A stretch of DNA of 64,000 nucleotides from Gallionella capsiferriformans ES-2. Lineage in GTDB: Bacteria; Pseudomonadota; Gammaproteobacteria; Burkholderiales; Gallionellaceae. Below are positions 1-12,731 of the stretch, in pieces (the first letter of the stretch is position 1; the number at the start of each line of letters is the position of its first letter). The notes under the pieces were generated by a model that was not told the DNA's origin, searched no databases, and worked only from the letters and a program-made list of their open reading frames with translations. The stretch spans positions 248,001-312,000 of the forward strand of contig NC_014394.1 of assembly GCF_000145255.1 (NCBI RefSeq), read 5' to 3'. Made by a program: the position numbers and the translations under genes.

Positions 1-1
1 G

Positions 2-310
2 GCGGTTGACGAGGGTTACCGGTTTATCTTGCCGGGCGCCAAAATTCACGGTTATTTTGCGGGTGCGCCGTTAAGTGTGGGTGAATTGGCATCCCGTTAT
101 GATCTGTTTGCCGTGCAATTGCCGCTGCAAACGCCTTGCGACGGCTGCAAAATCATCGGCGAACGTCTGGAAATACGCGGTCGCCACAGCCCTGATGAGC
201 TCAAGCGTATTTTGGCAGGCGAGGTGTTTGAGCAGCTGTTCGTTAAGGAATTGCTGATCGAATCATCCGGTGTGTCTCAGGTTGCCGCGAAGGAAGAGGG
301 GTGCCGGTAA
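2..310 (+). CDS. C-terminal end of an unidentified protein (partial)
   Basis: The reading frame is open from the left edge of the window and ends with TAA at 308-310, so only about the last 102 residues are present. I do not recognise the family. The fragment is soluble-looking, has a CDGC cysteine pair near its middle (CxxC spacing) and no clear membrane segment. Its stop codon overlaps the ATG of the next gene (TAATG), so it is probably translationally coupled to the sialidase-like gene and belongs to the same transcription unit. A TTG at 29 lies inside the frame but is unlikely to be the true start because the frame continues upstream. Confidence 0.6.
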   Translation, partial: AVDEGYRFILPGAKIHGYFAGAPLSVGELASRYDLFAVQLPLQTPCDGCKIIGERLEIRGRHSPDELKRILAGEVFEQLFVKELLIESSGVSQVAAKEEGCR

Positions 311-1608
311 TGTCATGGCAACGCCGCATCCTGTTGAATCTCGTGTTGCTCGCTTTTTCCTGCGGGTTCTATAAAGCGATGTCACGCCCGGCGGCCGCCA
401 GTTTTAAGATGCAGGCAACAGTGCCGGTGAAGGTTACATCAGCGCGGTACGAGACGCATTTTGCCTCGTCCAAGCTGTTCACGCAGGTACATGCCGCCTC
501 ATCCATCGAGCTCAAAGACGGGCGCATTCGGGCTTTCTGGTTTTCCGGTAGCCGCGAGGGAGCCAAAGACGTCGCGATACACAGCGCAGTGTTCGATCCT
601 GCGACCGGTCAATGGAGCGCAGAATTGATTGCCGCGACACGCGAACAGACTCAGTCGACATTACATCGCTATATCGCAAAACTCGGCAACCCGATCGTCG
701 GTCGCATGAGCGATGGCCGCTTGCGTATGTACTATGTCGCCGTGTCGCTGGGCGGCTGGGCGGGCAGTTCGATTACCACGATGACCTCAAGCGATGAAGG
801 CACGACATGGACTACGCCGCGCCGACTGATTACATCGCCCTTTATGAATATCAGTACGCTGGTGAAAGGCGCGCCTTTTTTATACAGCGATGGCACGCTA
901 GGTTTGCCTGTTTATCACGAATTTATCAGTAAATTCGGAGAGATGCTGCATCTGAGCCAAGAGGGCGTCGTACTCGACAAGCAGCGATTGGCCGCCGGTG
1001 GTCAGGGGACTTTGCAGCCTGTCGTGCTGATGCAAAATGAACATTCAGCTAAAGTCTTGATGCGCTATTCAAGCGCATCGGGGCCGCATCGCGTGGTGGC
1101 GGTCAGCACGCAAGATGCGGGGCTGCATTGGTCTGCGCCTGAAAAAACCGCACTGCGTAATCCTGATGCGGCGGTGACTGGCGTAACCCTGCCCGATGGG
1201 CGTATGTTGGCTGTGCTCAATGATCAAGAACTGGGTCGTGATACGTTATCGCTCGTGCTCTCGCAGGATGGCGGCGTCACCTGGCGGGTTGTGCAGTTGC
1301 TGGAAGATCAGCAGCAGGCAAGTTCGCAGCCTGATGAGGCGAATTTCATCAAAAATGCCGCACAGATGATTGAGAGCAGCGATGCTATAAGTACTTCCCG
1401 CCTCGAGCCGGCTGTCGAGTCCGCCAGACGTACCGTGTGTCATGACGGGCATTGTCGCTATGAGTTCTCCTACCCTTATTTGATACAGGCGTCCGGCGGT
1501 GATTTTCATCTCGTCTATACCTGGAACAGAACCTTTATTAAGCATGTCTGGTTTAATTTCGCGTGGCTCGATCAGCGCGCAGGGGAGGTCGATCATGCGC
1601 TTCACTGA
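310..1608 (+). CDS. Sialidase-like BNR/Asp-box exported protein
   Basis: The predicted protein has about 432 residues. An N-terminal hydrophobic stretch (roughly residues 5-22) looks like a signal peptide or membrane anchor. The body carries at least three Asp-boxes of the form SxDxGxxW, near nucleotides 787-810, 1105-1131 and 1258-1284, which mark blades of a six-bladed sialidase beta-propeller. This fits the predicted-neuraminidase group (COG4692 type). True sialidase activity is not shown; many members of this group have unknown substrates. I chose ATG 310 over GTG 301 because the purine-rich ribosome site at about 290-299 is well spaced for 310 and the TAATG overlap couples it to the upstream gene. 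The downstream membrane protein overlaps its end. Confidence 0.75.
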   Translation: MSWQRRILLNLVLLAFSCGFYKAMSRPAAASFKMQATVPVKVTSARYETHFASSKLFTQVHAASSIELKDGRIRAFWFSGSREGAKDVAIHSAVFDPATGQWSAELIAATREQTQSTLHRYIAKLGNPIVGRMSDGRLRMYYVAVSLGGWAGSSITTMTSSDEGTTWTTPRRLITSPFMNISTLVKGAPFLYSDGTLGLPVYHEFISKFGEMLHLSQEGVVLDKQRLAAGGQGTLQPVVLMQNEHSAKVLMRYSSASGPHRVVAVSTQDAGLHWSAPEKTALRNPDAAVTGVTLPDGRMLAVLNDQELGRDTLSLVLSQDGGVTWRVVQLLEDQQQASSQPDEANFIKNAAQMIESSDAISTSRLEPAVESARRTVCHDGHCRYEFSYPYLIQASGGDFHLVYTWNRTFIKHVWFNFAWLDQRAGEVDHALH

Positions 1609-2200
1609 TATCAGCGCGCTTGCCGGTATCGCATTTGCGATCATGGTGCTCGCCTTACATCTACCTCTGATCAATCGGTTAAAGCAAATCAGCTTGTTTG
1701 GCGTGCTCCTGTTCATCGCGGCGCTCATTCCGGCCGATGGTCTGTCTGTTGCTGAATTCGTCCGGGGGATGCTGGGGGATTTGAGCTTTTCGACACTGCT
1801 GCTGTTGGCCATAGCATACGGTCGCATCCTGTCGGCGCGGTTGCATCGCAACGAGATACGCCATGATATAGATGGCTCGTTGCCGGTGTTGAGTGTCATC
1901 GCACTTGCGGCACTGGCGCTATATCCTTTTGCGCTGGGGATCGGGATGACTGACCCTTACCGGCTGGGTTACGGCGACATGGGATTTTTAGGCGGATTGC
2001 TGCTGGCGGCACTGCTCGCGTGGGCCTTACGGTACTCGTTGATTACACTGATTATTTCTCTGGCTGTATTGGGCTGGTCTGCCGGCTGGTATGAATCAAA
2101 TAACCTGTGGGATTATCTGCTCGACCCGTGGGTGGCGATTTATGCGCTGGTTGCGCTGATTAAAAAATCGGTTTTACGCGTACGCAAAAAAATTATCTGA
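1595..2200 (+). CDS. Polytopic inner-membrane protein of unknown function
   Basis: The predicted protein has 201 residues and is strongly hydrophobic throughout, with about five or six membrane-spanning segments separated by short loops and a basic C-terminal tail. I do not recognise the family. The ATG at 1595 has an AGGGGAGG ribosome site just upstream and overlaps the last 14 bases of the sialidase-like gene, so the two are very likely co-expressed and may act together on an exported glycan or lipid-linked saccharide. That role is inference from position only. The gene ends convergently with folB, overlapping it by 8 bases. Confidence 0.7.
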   Translation: MRFTDISALAGIAFAIMVLALHLPLINRLKQISLFGVLLFIAALIPADGLSVAEFVRGMLGDLSFSTLLLLAIAYGRILSARLHRNEIRHDIDGSLPVLSVIALAALALYPFALGIGMTDPYRLGYGDMGFLGGLLLAALLAWALRYSLITLIISLAVLGWSAGWYESNNLWDYLLDPWVAIYALVALIKKSVLRVRKKII

Positions 2201-2549
2201 TTTGGCTGCGCTCGATGCTGATGCCCACCATGCGGCAATTGCGTATCGCCTGTAATTTTGCAACGCTCACTTTGACCCACGGGGCGTTGAAATCTTTGAG
2301 GATGATCTGGGCGATGTGTTCAGCCAGTGTTTCCACTAGAGAAAAGTGCCCCTCGCTCAATACCGTCTGGATGTGCTGCGCGACCTTGGCGTAATCGAGC
2401 GCATCGTTGATGTCGTCGCTGTAACAGGCGCGACTGTTGGGCAGCGCGATATCGAGGTCAAGCTGCAAGGTTTGCGGGACGTGCTTTTCCCGCTCGTAAA
2501 TGCCGATCAGGGTCGTGACTTTGAGTTCGCGTATAAAGATGATGTCCAT
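2193..2549 (-). CDS. folB: Dihydroneopterin aldolase
   Basis: FolB cleaves 7,8-dihydroneopterin to 6-hydroxymethyl-dihydropterin and glycolaldehyde in folate synthesis and acts in the cytoplasm. The 118-residue length is typical. The opening MDIIFIRELKVTTLIGIYEREK is the conserved FolB start with the substrate-binding loop, and the middle 'FSLVETLAEHIAQIIL' segment holds the family's conserved Glu. The start ATG at 2549 gives a full-length product. The gene is divergent from plsY, with about 70 bp between the starts, a common betaproteobacterial arrangement (folB-plsY-tsaD). Confidence 0.92.
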   Translation of the reverse strand: MDIIFIRELKVTTLIGIYEREKHVPQTLQLDLDIALPNSRACYSDDINDALDYAKVAQHIQTVLSEGHFSLVETLAEHIAQIILKDFNAPWVKVSVAKLQAIRNCRMVGISIERSQIR

Positions 2550-2621
2550 ATTTTTCGATGTTTGGTGGTTAAGTTGTGATTCAAGTAGAATTCACACCTG
2601 TTGAATTCTAAGGTATTACCG

Positions 2622-3215
2622 ATGTTGACCCTAATTTTTGTTGTTGCAGCCTACCTGTTGGGCTCGGTGTCCTTTGCGGTTGTGACCAGTCGTATCTTTG
2701 GTATCGCTGATCCCAGAACCTATGGCTCCGGCAATCCGGGGGCGACTAATGTCTTGCGCAGCGGGAAAAAAGCCGCGGCTGCACTGACGTTGCTGGGCGA
2801 TGCGGCCAAGGGTTGGGTGGCTGTGGCTGCCGCCCAGCACTATGCACCGGATGATTTACAGCTGGTCGCATTCGTGTTTATGGCGGTTTTTTTAGGTCAC
2901 GTGTTCCCGATTTTTCTGCGCTTCAAAGGGGGCAAGGGGGTGGCAACCGCGCTCGGTGTATTGCTTGCGCTGAACGGCTGGCTCGGGCTGGCAGCACTGG
3001 TTACCTGGCTTGTTATCGCCGTCGTGTTTCGTTTGTCGTCACTCGCGGCATTGATGGCCGCAGCGACTGCGCCTGTCTATGCCTACGAGATGAATTTGCC
3101 GCAGGAGTGGGTGTTTGCGTGTTTTGTCATGTCTATGCTGCTCATCTGGCGGCATAAGAGCAATATTCAGAATCTGCTGGCGGGCAAAGAGAGTCGCATC
3201 GGGAAAAAAGCGTAG
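2622..3215 (+). CDS. plsY: Glycerol-3-phosphate acyltransferase PlsY
   Basis: PlsY transfers the acyl group of acyl-phosphate to glycerol-3-phosphate, the first step of membrane phospholipid synthesis, in the inner membrane. The product is about 197 residues with several membrane segments. It carries the three PlsY signature loops: the GSGNPGATN motif near residue 35, the [15 protein letters not shown] motif near residue 98, and a conserved C-terminal segment. ATG 2622 is chosen over TTG 2601 because a TAAGG ribosome site lies about 9 bases before it and the protein then starts directly at the first membrane helix. tsaD follows convergently. Confidence 0.93.
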   Translation: MLTLIFVVAAYLLGSVSFAVVTSRIFGIADPRTYGSGNPGATNVLRSGKKAAAALTLLGDAAKGWVAVAAAQHYAPDDLQLVAFVFMAVFLGHVFPIFLRFKGGKGVATALGVLLALNGWLGLAALVTWLVIAVVFRLSSLAALMAAATAPVYAYEMNLPQEWVFACFVMSMLLIWRHKSNIQNLLAGKESRIGKKA

Positions 3216-3234
3216 TTCGTTGCGAGCAGTAAGC

Positions 3235-4245
3235 TTAAGCGAATTCCTCTAGGTTCCAGCGTGGTTTGACGTTGAAACGGTAATCTTTCGTGCCTTGTCC
3301 CTCGCTCAGACGCAGCGCACCGGCAAAGGCGATCATCGCGCCGTTGTCGGTACAAAATTCCAGATCCGGATAAAACACGCAGCCCCCGCGACGGCCGATA
3401 TCCTCGCTCAGTCGCTGACGCAGCATCTGATTTGCGCCCACGCCCCCTGCTACAACCAGTTGTGACAGTCCCGTCTTTACCAGGGCAGCACGCGCTTTGT
3501 GCGCCAGCACGTCGATGATCGCCTCCTGCGTTGCATAGGCAATGTCGGCGCGGGTTTGTTCGTCGAGCTCGTTTTGTCGTACCAAAGTTAGTACGGCTGT
3601 TTTTAAGCCGCTGAAGCTAAAATCAAGATTTCCGCTGTGCAGCATCGGGCGCGGCAGCTTATACAGGCCAGGTCGACCCGAAGTCGCGAGCTTCGCCAGC
3701 GCAGGGCCGCCCGGATAGCCGAGTCCCAGCAGCTTTGCGCTCTTGTCGAAGGCCTCTCCTGCTGCGTCATCCACGGTTTCACCGAGCAGTTCATATCTTC
3801 CCACGCCATCGACGCGCATGAGTTGTGTGTGCCCGCCCGATACTAAGAGTGCGACAAACGGGAATTCGGGCGCTGGATCGGATAAAAGCGGTGAGAGTAG
3901 GTGGCCTTCTAAGTGATGGATGCCTATAGTAGGTATATCGAGTGCGAAGGCGAGCGAGTTGGCGACACTAGCACCAACCAGCAGGGCGCCTCCTAAACCG
4001 GGTCCTTGCGTGTAGGCAATCGCGTCGAGTTGCTCGAACGTGAGATTGGCGTCCTGCATGACTTGTCTTATAAGAGGAATAGCGCGTTGCACGTGATCCC
4101 GTGATGCGAGTTCAGGCACGACGCCGCCGTATTCGCTGTGCATTGCGATTTGTGTATGAAGTGCGTGAGCCAGTAAGCCGCGGCCTGTTTGATAGAGCGC
4201 GATACCGGTTTCGTCGCAGGAAGATTCAATTCCGAGTGTAATCAC
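3235..4245 (-). CDS. tsaD: tRNA N6-threonylcarbamoyladenosine transferase subunit TsaD
   Basis: TsaD is the Kae1/Qri7-family catalytic subunit that, with TsaB and TsaE, transfers the threonylcarbamoyl group to A37 of ANN-decoding tRNAs. The 336-residue protein begins with the family's [14 protein letters not shown] motif. The metal-binding histidines appear as HHLEGH, at about residues 111 and 115. The ATP-binding segments '[10 protein letters not shown]' and '[12 protein letters not shown]' are also present. The start is GTG at 4245, which gives the canonical N-terminus, with AAGG upstream. The gene ends 19 bases from plsY, facing it. Confidence 0.95.
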   Translation of the reverse strand: MITLGIESSCDETGIALYQTGRGLLAHALHTQIAMHSEYGGVVPELASRDHVQRAIPLIRQVMQDANLTFEQLDAIAYTQGPGLGGALLVGASVANSLAFALDIPTIGIHHLEGHLLSPLLSDPAPEFPFVALLVSGGHTQLMRVDGVGRYELLGETVDDAAGEAFDKSAKLLGLGYPGGPALAKLATSGRPGLYKLPRPMLHSGNLDFSFSGLKTAVLTLVRQNELDEQTRADIAYATQEAIIDVLAHKARAALVKTGLSQLVVAGGVGANQMLRQRLSEDIGRRGGCVFYPDLEFCTDNGAMIAFAGALRLSEGQGTKDYRFNVKPRWNLEEFA

Positions 4246-4334
4246 AGCAGCCTTTCGAAGTAGACGCTATTGTAGTGAAAAACCGGACTGAGCAGTTTGC
4301 CGGTGCGATATTTCAATAATATTACCGAAAAGAG

Positions 4335-4362
4335 TTGACGTGGTATTTTAAGTGCCTATAAT
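4335..4362 (+). promoter_or_regulatory. rRNA operon promoter P1
   Basis: A -35 box TTGACG (4335-4340) and a -10 box TATAAT (4357-4362) are separated by 16 bp. They are followed by a GC-rich discriminator, GCGCACCTC, typical of stringently controlled stable-RNA promoters. It is the first of three similar promoters ahead of the 16S gene. Confidence 0.8.
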
Positions 4363-4491
4363 GCGCACCTCTTCACCGGAACAGTGGTTGAAACGAGGCG
4401 GATCTGGAAGCGGAAAAGTCTTAATAATCAATAAAATGATTGCGTTTCCTGATGTTTTTGGTGAGGTTGAAATAAAGGTGTGAAGATTTAG

Positions 4492-4519
4492 TTGACAATG
4501 TGTTTTTAGTCTCTATAAT
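4492..4519 (+). promoter_or_regulatory. rRNA operon promoter P2
   Basis: TTGACA (4492-4497) and TATAAT (4514-4519) are separated by 16 bp, followed by the same GCGCACCTC discriminator as P1. It lies 157 bp after P1. The sequence downstream of the -10 box (CCTCTTCA, CGGAAC, TTGAAACGA) also resembles that after P1, suggesting a tandem duplication of the promoter module. Confidence 0.87.
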
Positions 4520-4643
4520 GCGCACCTCTTCAACGGAACGAGGTTTGAAACGAAGCGTAAGGGGTAGCCTGAAATGCTTAAAGATCAGAGGGTTGATTGA
4601 GTTTCGCCGGTTTAGTTGAGAAATAAAAGATTTCAAAATGTAG

Positions 4644-4671
4644 TTGACAATAAGTTTTAAGTCTCTATAAT
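4644..4671 (+). promoter_or_regulatory. rRNA operon promoter P3
   Basis: TTGACA (4644-4649) and TATAAT (4666-4671) are separated by 16 bp, followed by GCTGACCTCTTC. It lies 152 bp after P2 and is the promoter nearest the 16S gene. A boxA-like element follows 26 bp after the -10 box. Confidence 0.87.
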
Positions 4672-4696
4672 GCTGACCTCTTCGCTGCAAAGCGAA

Positions 4697-4709
4697 CGCT
4701 CTTTAAAAA
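4697..4709 (+). promoter_or_regulatory. boxA antitermination element in rRNA leader
   Basis: The sequence CGCTCTTTAAAAA resembles the boxA element that recruits NusB/NusE for rRNA antitermination. A nearly identical copy, TGTTCTTTAAAAA, is found at 6744-6756 ahead of the 23S gene, which supports the call. Confidence 0.65.
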
Positions 4710-4713
4710 CATA

Positions 4714-4740
4714 AATTAAACAATCGACGAGTGTAGGTGC
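4714..4740 (+). other. 16S leader half of the RNase III processing stem
   Basis: This leader segment is complementary, with few mismatches, to the 16S trailer at about 6442-6472. The trailer reads as the reverse complement of the leader's ACAATCGACGAGTGTAGG region. The two halves would pair around the whole 16S RNA and form the long stem cut by RNase III during rRNA maturation. Confidence 0.75.
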
Positions 4741-4887
4741 TTGATTTTTGGTAGTTATCGGCTTCTTATGGAGCTTAAAAAGATAACGACTTTAAAATAT
4801 AGTAGTGCTTACGCAAAGTCGAAAAAAATCATGTTATGTGATTTTCTTTGAGTAAGATCGGTTCAGCAGTGAACCAAAACAGGTATT

Positions 4888-6426
<1,539 letters not shown>

Positions 6427-6484
6427 GAGAATCCGGAAATTGAGTGCCTACACTCATCGATTGTTTAATTTAAGAGTATTACCT

Positions 6485-6561
6485 GGGTCTGTAGCTCAGC
6501 TGGTTAGAGCACTGTGTTGATAACGCAGGGGTCGTTGGTTCGAGTCCAACTAGACCCACCA
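6485..6561 (+). tRNA. tRNA-Ile (GAT)
   Basis: The 77-nt cloverleaf has acceptor stem GGGTCTG/TAGACCC, anticodon loop TTGATAA (anticodon GAT at 6519-6521), T-loop GGTTCGAGTCC and an encoded 3' CCA. It is the first of the two usual spacer tRNAs between 16S and 23S. Confidence 0.97.
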
Positions 6562-6579
6562 GTTAGAAATAGTTTTGCC

Positions 6580-6655
6580 GGGGGTTTAGCTCAGCTGGGA
6601 GAGCACCTGCTTTGCAAGCAGGGGGTCAACGGTTCGATCCCGTTAACCTCCACCA
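6580..6655 (+). tRNA. tRNA-Ala (TGC)
   Basis: The 76-nt cloverleaf has anticodon loop TTTGCAA (anticodon TGC at 6613-6615), T-loop GGTTCGATCCC and an encoded CCA. The acceptor stem includes the G3-U70 pair that is the identity element for alanyl-tRNA synthetase. It is the second spacer tRNA. Confidence 0.97.
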
Positions 6656-6995
6656 TTAACTGAGAAGTAGTGGTGGTAGTAAGAAGTTGCAAGAACCCAT
6701 ATTTAAACCTTTAGGGTTTCGATATTGGCTTTTGCCGATAAGATGTTCTTTAAAAATTTGGAAGAAGTAAAGAAGTGATTCATGTATGAGTCAGGTTGGT
6801 TAACTCCATTCTTATGATTACATGTTTAACTTAAATGGGTTTTTGATTGTATCAAGACATTCCGTGATTAGTCATCATGGTTTGTACACAAACCTTTGCG
6901 AAATCAGATCCTTAAATCAATCTGATGTAACGAAGATTTAAATTGCGAAACATATATAACGCCTTAGTGGCAACACTGAGGACTTAACGTTATAG
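6656..6995 (+). other. Internal spacer between tRNA-Ala and 23S
   Basis: This 340-bp spacer has no credible gene. It holds a second boxA-like element (6744-6756). It also holds a GGAAGAAGTAAAG segment (6760-6772) that is exactly complementary to the 23S trailer at 9957-9969, and a shorter segment just before the 23S start that pairs with the trailer after 9885. These form the RNase III stem of the 23S precursor. Confidence 0.7.
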
Positions 6996-9892
<2,897 letters not shown>

Positions 9893-10056
9893 ATAACATT
9901 AAGTAGGGCTGATAAAACGGTCTTATATATGTAACGCAAGTACAATCAAAGACTTACTTTACTTCTTCCAGATAATGTTTCTTGAAACCATGTATAATGG
10001 CGGCAAGAAACAACAAACATAGTGGTTTGCAGAACATCGCAAACGACTTACCAGTT
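9893..10056 (+). other. 23S-5S spacer with processing stem
   Basis: The spacer carries the 3' half of the 23S processing stem (exact complement at 9957-9969 to 6760-6772). It also has an isolated TATAAT-like hexamer near 9991 that lacks a properly spaced -35 box. No gene is seen. Confidence 0.6.
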
Positions 10057-10173
10057 TGTCTGACGACCATAGCGAGTTGGTCCCACTCCTTCCCATCCCG
10101 AACAGGACAGTGAAACGACTCCGCGCCAATGATAGTGTGGATTACCCATGTGAAAGTAGGTCATCGTCAGACT
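10057..10173 (+). rRNA. 5S ribosomal RNA
   Basis: The roughly 117-nt gene starts TGTCTGACGACC and ends GTCAGACT, which pair as the terminal helix. It contains the conserved GGTCCCACTCC, CCCGAACAGG and GAAAGTAGGTCATCG segments. It closes the operon 13 bases before the terminator. Confidence 0.96.
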
Positions 10174-10186
10174 CCTTATATGCATA

Positions 10187-10217
10187 ACCCCCTCCGGAAA
10201 CGGCGGGGGTTTTTGCT
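10187..10217 (+). terminator. rRNA operon terminator
   Basis: A stem of ACCCCC paired with GGGGGT, extended by TCCG/CGG, is followed by a run of T. This is a classic Rho-independent terminator directly after the 5S gene. The following 200 bp up to the diguanylate cyclase gene show nothing recognisable. Confidence 0.88.
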
Positions 10218-10420
10218 TTAATTGCATTCAATAATAGACCTGCTTGAACGAAGGGACAACAAGACGCCGTGGTTCAGCGCGGCTTGTGTAGGCGGCACAA
10301 GAATCTACATTGGACGGAACCAAAGTCGGTCATGAGCCTGTCTTATAAAAATCTGCCATACAGCCTGATATTGGTTATATGATTTGCTGGCATAGTCAAG
10401 GTCGACATAATCATCTCTTG

Positions 10421-11461
10421 CTAGAAAAGTTGAACGTCATCCGTAAAGTGTTCAGCGGTCAAATTTCCTTCTGCGATTAACCCTTCATAGAAGCAGACCT
10501 GATTTCTACCATGCTCTTTAGCGTAATATAGTGCCTGATCTGCGCGGCCAACGAGTGTTGATGGGTCGTCTTTTCCGTTAAGACAGGTAAAGCCGATGCT
10601 GATTGTGACGCGCCCGACTTGCGGGAAATCATAGCATTCTATTGCTGTGCGGAACCGCTCTAAAACTTTTGAAGCATCAACTTCGCAGGTTCTGTCCAGA
10701 ACGACGACGAATTCCTCACCGCCGAAACGAAATAACTTATCAGTCTGTCTAAAATTTCTACGCATACAGCGGGATAATAACAACAATACCTCGTCGCCAT
10801 ACAAGTGTCCGAATTCATCGTTGATGCGCTTAAAGTGGTCAATATCCATCACGGCTAGCCAGTGAGGAAGTTCAGATGAGGGGGGCTTTCTCGAATGAGA
10901 ATTGATCTCGATTTTTTGGACTTCTGCATCCGTGCATTCTGTCAGCATTTTCTCAAGATTGTTGTCGAAAGTGCGTCGATTAAGTAATCCTGTCAGCGTA
11001 TCCGTCTCACTTTCATCAAGCAAATTCAGATAGTTGCTGTAGATCGTCAAAATGTCGCGGGGTAACGACAGTGATTGATCGAAATTGGCGTTAGTGATTA
11101 TAACCAGTAAGGCTGTAATTTCTTGTTGGCCATAAATCGGAATGGTCACGCTAGTTGTGTGTGCATCCAATGAAGTAATAGATTCACATCGTGAATCAAT
11201 TACACTTTTAAATTCTAATCGGTCAGAAATGATGATGCTCGGCTCTGCAATTTGGTCAGGCGGGATAGCTGTGCCGGCCTGAGCAACAAGAATAGCTTCA
11301 TCACCCACCAGTCGGTATAGGGTGATTACGCTTTGTTCCATGAGTTCGGATAAGGTTGCAACCAGCGTTCTTGCAAGAAGTTCACGATCTCTTTGCCCTG
11401 TCATCGCGGCCAATGACTGTAACGCGTGGTTTAGCGAACTATTTAAGTCAGGAAGTAGCAT
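10421..11461 (-). CDS. GGDEF diguanylate cyclase with GAF-like sensor domain
   Basis: The enzyme makes cyclic di-GMP from two GTP. The C-terminal half (about residues 150-330) is a GGDEF domain with the active-site motif GGEEF at residues 247-251. An RxxD inhibitory I-site (RQTD, residues 238-241) lies exactly five residues upstream, so product inhibition is expected. The N-terminal half (about 20-145) has no membrane segment and resembles a GAF-type sensor, so the protein is probably cytoplasmic; its signal is unknown. The gene lies alone, about 90 bp from the next minus-strand gene. It could act on the MSHA pilus system, whose ATPase has a c-di-GMP-binding domain, but that link is inference. 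Confidence 0.9.
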   Translation of the reverse strand: MLLPDLNSSLNHALQSLAAMTGQRDRELLARTLVATLSELMEQSVITLYRLVGDEAILVAQAGTAIPPDQIAEPSIIISDRLEFKSVIDSRCESITSLDAHTTSVTIPIYGQQEITALLVIITNANFDQSLSLPRDILTIYSNYLNLLDESETDTLTGLLNRRTFDNNLEKMLTECTDAEVQKIEINSHSRKPPSSELPHWLAVMDIDHFKRINDEFGHLYGDEVLLLLSRCMRRNFRQTDKLFRFGGEEFVVVLDRTCEVDASKVLERFRTAIECYDFPQVGRVTISIGFTCLNGKDDPSTLVGRADQALYYAKEHGRNQVCFYEGLIAEGNLTAEHFTDDVQLF

Positions 11462-11550
11462 GGTGTGTTGCCTTCAAAATATCCCTACATGGTGGAATGA
11501 TCGCATTGCACTCTGCTGCACTGGCGTCGCATGTGATTTTGCAGCCCGCT

Positions 11551-12300
11551 CTACGATGAGGAGCAGCGAGAGCAGTGATGATCTTTGGTAATTACGCTGT
11601 GTCGGAAGCTCATGTCTAATGCATTAACCGTTAAAAGTTTGCCTGAAAGTCCGGGCTGGATGCCGATAAGTAGTTTGAGTGTTTCAGCCGCTTGGATTGT
11701 GCCAATGATGCCAGCTAAAGGTGAAAAAATACCTGTTGTAGCACACCGTAAATTTTCGGCGTCAGAGTCTTCAGGAAACAGGCAGTTATAGCACGCAGCA
11801 TTCGGGTCTCTGAAATCAAATACAGACGCCTGGCCAGAAAACAGGATAGCCGCGCCGGAAATGAGGGGCGTATGGTGGGTCTTGCAGGCCTGATTAACGG
11901 CGTATCGTGTCGAAAAATTATCGCTGCAATCTAAAACGACATCGTGGAGTGCGACGAGCTGGTTAAGGTCGGTCTGGTTGACGCGTGATTCGAATTGAAT
12001 GCAGTGCGTTTCCGGATTGATATCCAGAATGGCAGCAGCGGCAGAGCCGACTTTGGATTGACCAATACTGGAAGTCCGGTGCGCGATTTGACGTTGCAAA
12101 TTCGACAGATCGACGGAATCGTCATCGCACAATGTAATTTGACCAACGCCGCTAGCTGCCAGATAAAGCGAGGCCGGAGAGCCTAGGCCGCCTAGTCCTA
12201 CAATAAGTACGCGCGATTCGATAAGTCGCTGCTGACCTTCGATGCCAATTTCGTCGAGCAAAATATGCCTGCCGTAACGCTGCAGTTGAAAGTCATCCAT
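11551..12300 (-). CDS. moeB: MoeB/ThiF/HesA-family sulfur-carrier adenylyltransferase
   Basis: E1-like enzymes of this family adenylate the C-terminal Gly-Gly of small sulfur carriers (MoaD or ThiS) so that sulfur can be loaded for molybdopterin or thiazole synthesis. The 249-residue protein has the nucleotide-binding GLGGLG motif at residues 35-40. It also has the conserved RQIAH arginine region, the cysteine-containing CATTGIFSPLAG segment, and two CxxC pairs (CYNC and CSRC) for the structural zinc. There is no C-terminal rhodanese domain. Whether it serves MoaD or ThiS cannot be told from sequence. It lies in a minus-strand run with the protease and EnvC-like genes, an arrangement seen in other betaproteobacteria. 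Confidence 0.88.
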   Translation of the reverse strand: MDDFQLQRYGRHILLDEIGIEGQQRLIESRVLIVGLGGLGSPASLYLAASGVGQITLCDDDSVDLSNLQRQIAHRTSSIGQSKVGSAAAAILDINPETHCIQFESRVNQTDLNQLVALHDVVLDCSDNFSTRYAVNQACKTHHTPLISGAAILFSGQASVFDFRDPNAACYNCLFPEDSDAENLRCATTGIFSPLAGIIGTIQAAETLKLLIGIQPGLSGKLLTVNALDMSFRHSVITKDHHCSRCSSS

Positions 12301-12309
12301 ACGCTCGTA

Positions 12310-12714
12310 TTACTCGAACTCGCGCAATGCAGGTGGCTTTCCTGCCGGGTCGGTATGGCTGTGCTGCCCCCCTATGCCGACAAATACTTCCTTTTCGTTC
12401 TTCTTTGTGATGTGACCGCGAATTTCCATGTTGTGGCGCGAGGTGTCTTCGCAGTAATGGATAATATTGCGACCGACATGATGCAAAAAACTTTGGTCGA
12501 GTTGGAAACCTTCTTGCTCCAGCGCATGCTCTAAACCTGCGAGTGTGTAGTTTTGCAAATTGTATTGAATTTCGACGGCGTAAGCACGTGAACTTGCGCA
12601 TGCTTTTAGATTGGCGAGTCCACTCAAAATAGTCAGTGCGCGCTCGGCTTGTCCGGCGGGCTCAGTCGCAAACAAGAGTTCTCGTTTCTTTTCCAGATCG
12701 AAAGGATTTATCAT
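12310..12714 (-). CDS. Conserved hypothetical protein, possible ferredoxin-like fold
   Basis: The predicted protein has 134 residues, is soluble and has no signal peptide. I do not recognise a named family. Residues about 24-75 (pattern 'LTILSGLANLKACASS...AVEIQYNLQNYTLAGLEHALEQEGF') resemble the beta-alpha-beta layout of heavy-metal-associated (HMA-like) domains. The CxxC metal site is replaced by a lone cysteine, so metal binding is doubtful. The C-terminal part is histidine-rich (HHVGRNIIHY, GGQHSHTD). It sits 9 bp before the moeB-like gene and 17 bp after ctpA, so it is co-transcribed with them. Confidence 0.7.
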   Translation of the reverse strand: MINPFDLEKKRELLFATEPAGQAERALTILSGLANLKACASSRAYAVEIQYNLQNYTLAGLEHALEQEGFQLDQSFLHHVGRNIIHYCEDTSRHNMEIRGHITKKNEKEVFVGIGGQHSHTDPAGKPPALREFE

Positions 12715-12731
12715 GACAGGTTCCTTATCTC

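Noticed and set aside
1246..1899. Minus-strand open frame of 217 codons across the sialidase-like and membrane genes
   Set aside because: It is antisense to two better-supported genes, and has no ribosome site or recognisable domain.
4421..4690. Open frame of 89 codons on the minus strand upstream of the 16S gene
   Set aside because: It overlaps two rRNA promoters, is AT-rich, has no ribosome site and matches no family.
9985..10000. TATAAT hexamer between 23S and 5S as an internal promoter
   Set aside because: No -35 element at suitable distance was found; it lies in processed spacer RNA.
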